A stretch of 64,000 bases of DNA, taken from assembly GCA_030652315.1 (NCBI GenBank), contig JAUSAX010000088.1, forward strand, positions 1-64,000. The letters run 5' to 3'. Below the pieces are notes generated by a model, which worked only from the letters and a program-made list of their open reading frames with translations, did not search any database and was not told the DNA's origin. Position 1 is the stretch's first letter. Each line of letters starts with the position of its first letter. Source of the stretch: Afipia sp. GTDB taxonomy: Bacteria; Pseudomonadota; Alphaproteobacteria; Rhizobiales; Xanthobacteraceae. The position numbers and the translations under genes are program-made. Below, piece by piece: positions 60,172 to 64,000 of the stretch.

Positions 60172-60672
60172 ATGTGGGATCTTCAGAGTCTTTTTATCAA
60201 ACATGCCCGGGAGATTGATCGTTTTCTGCGCCGTCGTGGTCACAGCCCGGAGACGGCAGCTGACCTGACGCAGGACACATTCCTTCGGATTCTCACTGCC
60301 GTCCCGGATGAAGGCACTGCCGATCACAATCCAAAAGCCTATTTGTATCAGGTCTCCCGCAATCTTAGCATCAACCATGCCCGGCGCGAGCGCCTGCTTG
60401 GCACTGTCGATCTCAGTGAAGACGCGGTCGCCCAGTTCGCTGATCCATCCCCCTCAGCGGAAACGGTTGTCTATGATCGCCAGCGTTTGAAGCTGACGGA
60501 GGCCGCCCTGGGAGAGCTTCCCGAGCGCACGCGGGTCGCTTTCGAGCTGCACCGTCTTGCGGATCGCACGATCAGCGACGTGGCGCAGGAACTGGACCTC
60601 TCCACCACGCGCACGTGGGCTTTGATCCGTGAGGCGTACCGGCATATTGTGACCCGCACCGCCGGAATCTGA
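60172..60672 (+). CDS. ECF sigma factor, FecI-like
   Basis: The 166-residue sigma factor has region 2 (REIDRFLRRRGHSPETAADL and TQDTFLRIL with AYLYQVSRNLSINHAR) and region 4 (ALGELPERTRVAFELHRLAD and VAQELDLSTTRTWALI). With the FecR-like and TonB receptor genes downstream it forms a cell-surface signalling set. I choose ATG 60172; an in-frame TTG two codons earlier is possible. It should activate the receptor operon on substrate binding. Confidence 0.88.
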   Translation: MWDLQSLFIKHAREIDRFLRRRGHSPETAADLTQDTFLRILTAVPDEGTADHNPKAYLYQVSRNLSINHARRERLLGTVDLSEDAVAQFADPSPSAETVVYDRQRLKLTEAALGELPERTRVAFELHRLADRTISDVAQELDLSTTRTWALIREAYRHIVTRTAGI

Positions 60673-60775
60673 ACTGTATTGATTCCAAAGAGAGAAAATC
60701 ACCGCCGCTCGTTTGTAGTAGATGGTAGGTGAGAGCTGCTGACCGGCCTGGTCGCGCCCTATCGGACGGAAACGA

Positions 60776-61738
60776 ATGAACGATGCTGCGCCGAATTTTG
60801 ATCGGCTGCTTGACGAGGCCATTGATCTCGTCATCCGCTTGCAAAACGACCCCGGCAATCCGGTCGCACTGGAGATGATAAGGGCGTGGCGCGCGCGCGG
60901 ACCTGACCATGAAAAGATGTGGGCCCGGGTTTCCGATGCCCGGGGGATGACCGGCAAGATTCTCACGGATCGCCAGAAGGCCGAACGTCGCAAGAACTTG
61001 GGGCTCACCCGCAGAAACCTGATTATCGGCGGTGCGATCGGCCTTGGCGCAGCTGCTGCAGGTTCACTTGTCATACCGGACGCCATCATCCTCGCTCGGG
61101 CAGATCACATCACGGACAAGAGCGAAATTCGTCGGGTGAACCTTCCTGATGGGAGTGTCGCCACGCTCGGTCCCGACAGCGCCATCGCGCTCGGCTACGA
61201 GTCGAACCGGCGCCAGGTCGGGTTGCTGAAGGGGATGGCATACTTTGAGGTCGTGAAAGACGCTCAGCGGCCCTTTATGGTGCAGGCGGGTGAACTGGTC
61301 GCGACGGCGCTGGGCACCGCCTTCGATATTTCCAATGACGCCGGCATATTCTTGGTGTCTGTCGATCACGGGCTGGTTGAAGCGCGCGCTTCCGGTTCAG
61401 TGCTTCCTTTAGGCAGAGGGCTCGGGGCGGGCGACTGGATGGCATTCAATCAATCCTCGCGAAGCGTCGATCGCGGCAAGCGTGAAGCGGGCCAGATTGC
61501 CGCATGGCGCGACAAGCTCATTGTCGCCGAGCGCGAGCCCATCTCCGCTCTCGTTGCCCGGATCGGCCGCTGGGTTCCTGGTCGCATTGTGGTCGCTGAT
61601 CCTTTCGTCGGTTCGCAGAAAGTCAGCGGGCTTTTCGATCTCAACAATCCGCTCCGTGCGCTTGAAGCAGTCGTCCATCCGGCTGGCGGCCGTGTTCGCC
61701 AGGTATCGTCGTTTCTGACGGTGATTTCTCCAGTTTAA
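60776..61738 (+). CDS. FecR-like anti-sigma regulator
   Basis: The 320-residue protein has an N-terminal DUF4880-like cytoplasmic segment (RLLDEAIDLVIRLQNDPGNP and WRARGPDHEKMW). One TM helix follows (LIIGGAIGLGAAAAGSLVIP) and a periplasmic FecR domain (LPDGSVATLGPDSAIALGYE, RPFMVQAGELVATALGTAFD). It holds the sigma factor inactive or helps activate it when the receptor binds its ligand. It is about 100 bases after the sigma gene. Confidence 0.88.
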   Translation: MNDAAPNFDRLLDEAIDLVIRLQNDPGNPVALEMIRAWRARGPDHEKMWARVSDARGMTGKILTDRQKAERRKNLGLTRRNLIIGGAIGLGAAAAGSLVIPDAIILARADHITDKSEIRRVNLPDGSVATLGPDSAIALGYESNRRQVGLLKGMAYFEVVKDAQRPFMVQAGELVATALGTAFDISNDAGIFLVSVDHGLVEARASGSVLPLGRGLGAGDWMAFNQSSRSVDRGKREAGQIAAWRDKLIVAEREPISALVARIGRWVPGRIVVADPFVGSQKVSGLFDLNNPLRALEAVVHPAGGRVRQVSSFLTVISPV

Positions 61739-61804
61739 AAGACATCTAAAGCAGAGAAAAAGTCGAAGCCCCGTTTGTATCAGGAACAGGGCAACACGAA
61801 TGAC

Positions 61805-64000
61805 ATGAAGGCACGGCCGCCCTCCGATGCGATCGATAGGGGCGGCTTTGTTATGCAGGCGTTGGAGAAGTGTTCGGTCAGAACTAAAAAGAAGAATGCG
61901 CTGATCACGGCGCTGCTGATGACAACAGCCATCAGTTTCGGTGTCGTTTCCTCGGCTCATAGTGTGCTCGCGCAGGCCGCCCCGAAGACGACGGCCTACT
62001 CAATTCCCTCAGGCTCGCTGAATGGAGCGTTGACCGCATTCGGCCGCCAAACGGGACTTCAGGTCACGTACCTGGCTTCCATCGCATCGGGCAAAGTATC
62101 GCCGGGCTTTTCCGGTTCTGCGACGCGCGAGCAAGCGCTGGCGCAAATTCTGAAAGGCTCGGGGCTATCCTACAGTTTCCCGAATTCGGGCACCGTTGCG
62201 ATTTCTGGTCCCAGTGGCAGTTCGGCCGGTGCTGCGGCTGACGGCGCGACCCTGCTCGACCCGGTCGATGTCTCCGGTGGTGTTTCATCGACCGATGCGC
62301 CCTATCAGACGCCGGGGTCGTCGGGACATATCTCGCAGGAGCAAATTCAGCGCCTGCCGCCGACCTCCGTCGGCGATATGTTCCGCAACACGCCGGGTGT
62401 GATCTCGGCAGGAAGCCGCAACGGCCAGTCGCTCGATCTCAATATCCGCGGTCTGCAGGGCATGAACCGTATTGCTACACTGGTGGATGGTGCGCAACAG
62501 ACAAGCTCAACCTACCGAGGTTACAAAGGGCATTCCAATCGCACCTTCGTCGATTCGGAATTCATTGGCGGTATCGATATCGAGAAGGGGCCGAGCGGCG
62601 GGCCTTACGGCGCCGGTGCGATGGGCGGCGTGGTCAACATGCGTACGCTGAACGCAAATGACCTTGTCGAAAACGGGAAAACATTCGGAGCGCGGCTGCG
62701 CGGCTCGTTCGGAGGTAACACCATCGCGCCTCCGGCAGTGAATACGATGGTGCAGAGGTTCGGCGGCAACGAACTGATGAGCACCGAGAACCGGACGGGC
62801 AGCGCGGCTGCCGCGATTGCAACGGAGCATGTGGATCTTGTTGCAGCGTTCGCCCATCGCAGCAACGGAAACTACTTCGCCGGCAACAACGGCGACAGCA
62901 TGGTCGCCCTGAAGAATCCAAACGAAGGCCGGGCAACCATGTATCCGATGTCGCGCTATAAGCCGGGCGGCGAGGTGCTCAACACGTCGCAGGACACCAA
63001 TTCGGCGTTGCTCAAGGGCAAGGTGCGTTTCGGCGACGGGCACTCGGTCGAACTAGGATATGTGAACTACAGAAGCAAATTCGGTGAGGAGTATCCAGAT
63101 GCGAACAATCCGTTCAGCAGGTTCGCCTGGATTCAGCAGTTCGGACTGAGCGAAGTCACCGCATCGACCTACACCGCGAAATATCACTGGAAGCCGACTG
63201 ACAATCCGCTTGTCGATTTTCACGCCAGTACGTGGATGAGCGATGTCACGGACAAATGGGTGGCGTTCGGCAGCTTGTCGGACGTAGTGACCAAGGGCGG
63301 TGAGGTTTGGAACACGTCCGGTTTCGACACCGCTGTGGGTGCGCTGACATTGAAGTACGGCGGGCAGTATTCGACCGAGTCGGTCGATCAGCGCGGGCTA
63401 CCCGGCACCATCGGTTTTTCCAGTTTCAAGGGCACGCGCACGATCGGGAGTGCCTTCCTCCAGAGCGCTCTGGATCTCACGTCCTGGCTCACGCTGTCAG
63501 GCGGGTTGCGCTACGAAGCCTACAAGTCGCAGGACGACAGTGCCGTAAATCCCCTCAAGGGTCTCGAAGACAGCCGGTTGAATCCACGCGTCGGTGTCAC
63601 GGTCAAGCCTTGGGATGGGGTTCAGCTGTTCGCCACCTATACGGAAGGTTGGCGGCCGCCGAGCGTGCGCGAGACGCTTCTCAACATGCCGGGCTTGCTG
63701 GTCCCGAATCCGCAATTGCGTCCTGAAACCTCGAAGAATTACGAATACGGTGTAAACTTCCTGCGCGACGGAATTTTCCGTAGCGGCGACAAGCTCCGCG
63801 TCAAACTGGCGTTCTTCGACAACAATTATGAAAACTACATCATGCGGGAGTACGGAATATTCGTCGGCGTTCCAACCACGCAGCGCGTGTTTGGCAATAT
63901 CCCGTCCGCTCATTTCGACGGAATCGAGCTGTCCGGATCATACGACGCGGGCAGGGTGTTTATCGAAGGCAACTACAACTATTACACCAACGTGGATTTC
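61805..64000 (+). CDS. TonB-dependent heme receptor, HasR-like, with STN domain (partial)
   Basis: The gene runs off the window end; 732 codons are visible without a stop. A signal segment (ITALLMTTAISFGVVSSAH) precedes an STN domain (AYSIPSGSLNGALTAFGRQT). The plug has QIQRLPPTSVGDMFRNTPGV and LVDGAQQTSSTYRGYKGHSN. The barrel has TEGWRPPSVRETLL and NPQLRPETSKNYEY, like the FRAP and NPNL motifs of heme receptors. Start ATG 61805 (or 61853). It should couple with the FecI/FecR pair. Confidence 0.85.
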   Translation, partial: MKARPPSDAIDRGGFVMQALEKCSVRTKKKNALITALLMTTAISFGVVSSAHSVLAQAAPKTTAYSIPSGSLNGALTAFGRQTGLQVTYLASIASGKVSPGFSGSATREQALAQILKGSGLSYSFPNSGTVAISGPSGSSAGAAADGATLLDPVDVSGGVSSTDAPYQTPGSSGHISQEQIQRLPPTSVGDMFRNTPGVISAGSRNGQSLDLNIRGLQGMNRIATLVDGAQQTSSTYRGYKGHSNRTFVDSEFIGGIDIEKGPSGGPYGAGAMGGVVNMRTLNANDLVENGKTFGARLRGSFGGNTIAPPAVNTMVQRFGGNELMSTENRTGSAAAAIATEHVDLVAAFAHRSNGNYFAGNNGDSMVALKNPNEGRATMYPMSRYKPGGEVLNTSQDTNSALLKGKVRFGDGHSVELGYVNYRSKFGEEYPDANNPFSRFAWIQQFGLSEVTASTYTAKYHWKPTDNPLVDFHASTWMSDVTDKWVAFGSLSDVVTKGGEVWNTSGFDTAVGALTLKYGGQYSTESVDQRGLPGTIGFSSFKGTRTIGSAFLQSALDLTSWLTLSGGLRYEAYKSQDDSAVNPLKGLEDSRLNPRVGVTVKPWDGVQLFATYTEGWRPPSVRETLLNMPGLLVPNPQLRPETSKNYEYGVNFLRDGIFRSGDKLRVKLAFFDNNYENYIMREYGIFVGVPTTQRVFGNIPSAHFDGIELSGSYDAGRVFIEGNYNYYTNVDF

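Overview
This window looks like the chromosome of a Nitrobacteraceae-type alphaproteobacterium (Bradyrhizobium, Rhodopseudomonas, Afipia or Nitrobacter-like). The evidence is a Caulobacter-style fliF-fliG-fliH-fliN-flbD block, a DUF1153 protein (SciP type), a PmtA-type phospholipid methyltransferase, BA14K and DUF992 small secreted proteins, high GC, and many dispersed palindromic repeats typical of that family. No species can be named from sequence reading alone.
Layout. (1) 1-8.7 kb: REP-like repeats, a beta-lactamase-fold hydrolase, a BA14K protein, a polytopic glycosyltransferase-like protein, a RecD-like helicase, a PLP aminotransferase and an SRPBCC protein. (2) 8.7-17.0 kb: leftward flagellar genes for the MS ring and C ring (fliF, fliG, fliH, fliN), the sigma54 activator flbD, sciP, and the hook genes flgD and fliK. 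A near-consensus sigma54 promoter precedes fliK, and CtrA-like boxes lie upstream of fliF and sciP. (3) 17.3-20.1 kb: mnmA, pmtA, a small secreted protein and a tRNA-Met(CAT).
(4) About 20.08-42.04 kb: an integrated element in the tRNA-Met. A large serine recombinase runs antisense into the tRNA and takes its last codons and stop from it. Next come a ParB-like HTH protein, a RepA-like AAA ATPase, and a striking array of 11 phased TGCACGGT octamers in two opposed clusters. A lambda-like packaging and tail set follows (TerS, TerL, portal, gpW, tail chaperone, tape measure, FII- and Z-like proteins). I find no major capsid, prohead protease, tail tube or lysis gene. The right end carries low-GC cargo: a five-TM protein coupled to an HNH protein, a second HNH protein, a DUF2971 protein and a two-TM protein. 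This resembles a defence-type accessory region, but its function is not known.
(5) 42.0-48.4 kb: a second copy of the 3' end of the tRNA, a decayed tyrosine recombinase, then a catabolic set (2-hydroxyacid dehydrogenase, SDR, Fe-alcohol dehydrogenase, cupin, XRE-cupin regulator, periplasmic binding protein). It is best read as an older island in the same tRNA. (6) 48.6-59.7 kb: mostly envelope proteins, including DUF992, DUF4105, a ceramidase-like protein, amino-acid and TAXI binding proteins, an L,D-transpeptidase, a repeat-rich coiled-coil protein, and TagO-like and DsrE-like proteins. (7) 60.2-64 kb: a FecI/FecR cell-surface signalling pair and the start of a HasR-like TonB receptor with an STN domain, cut by the window end.
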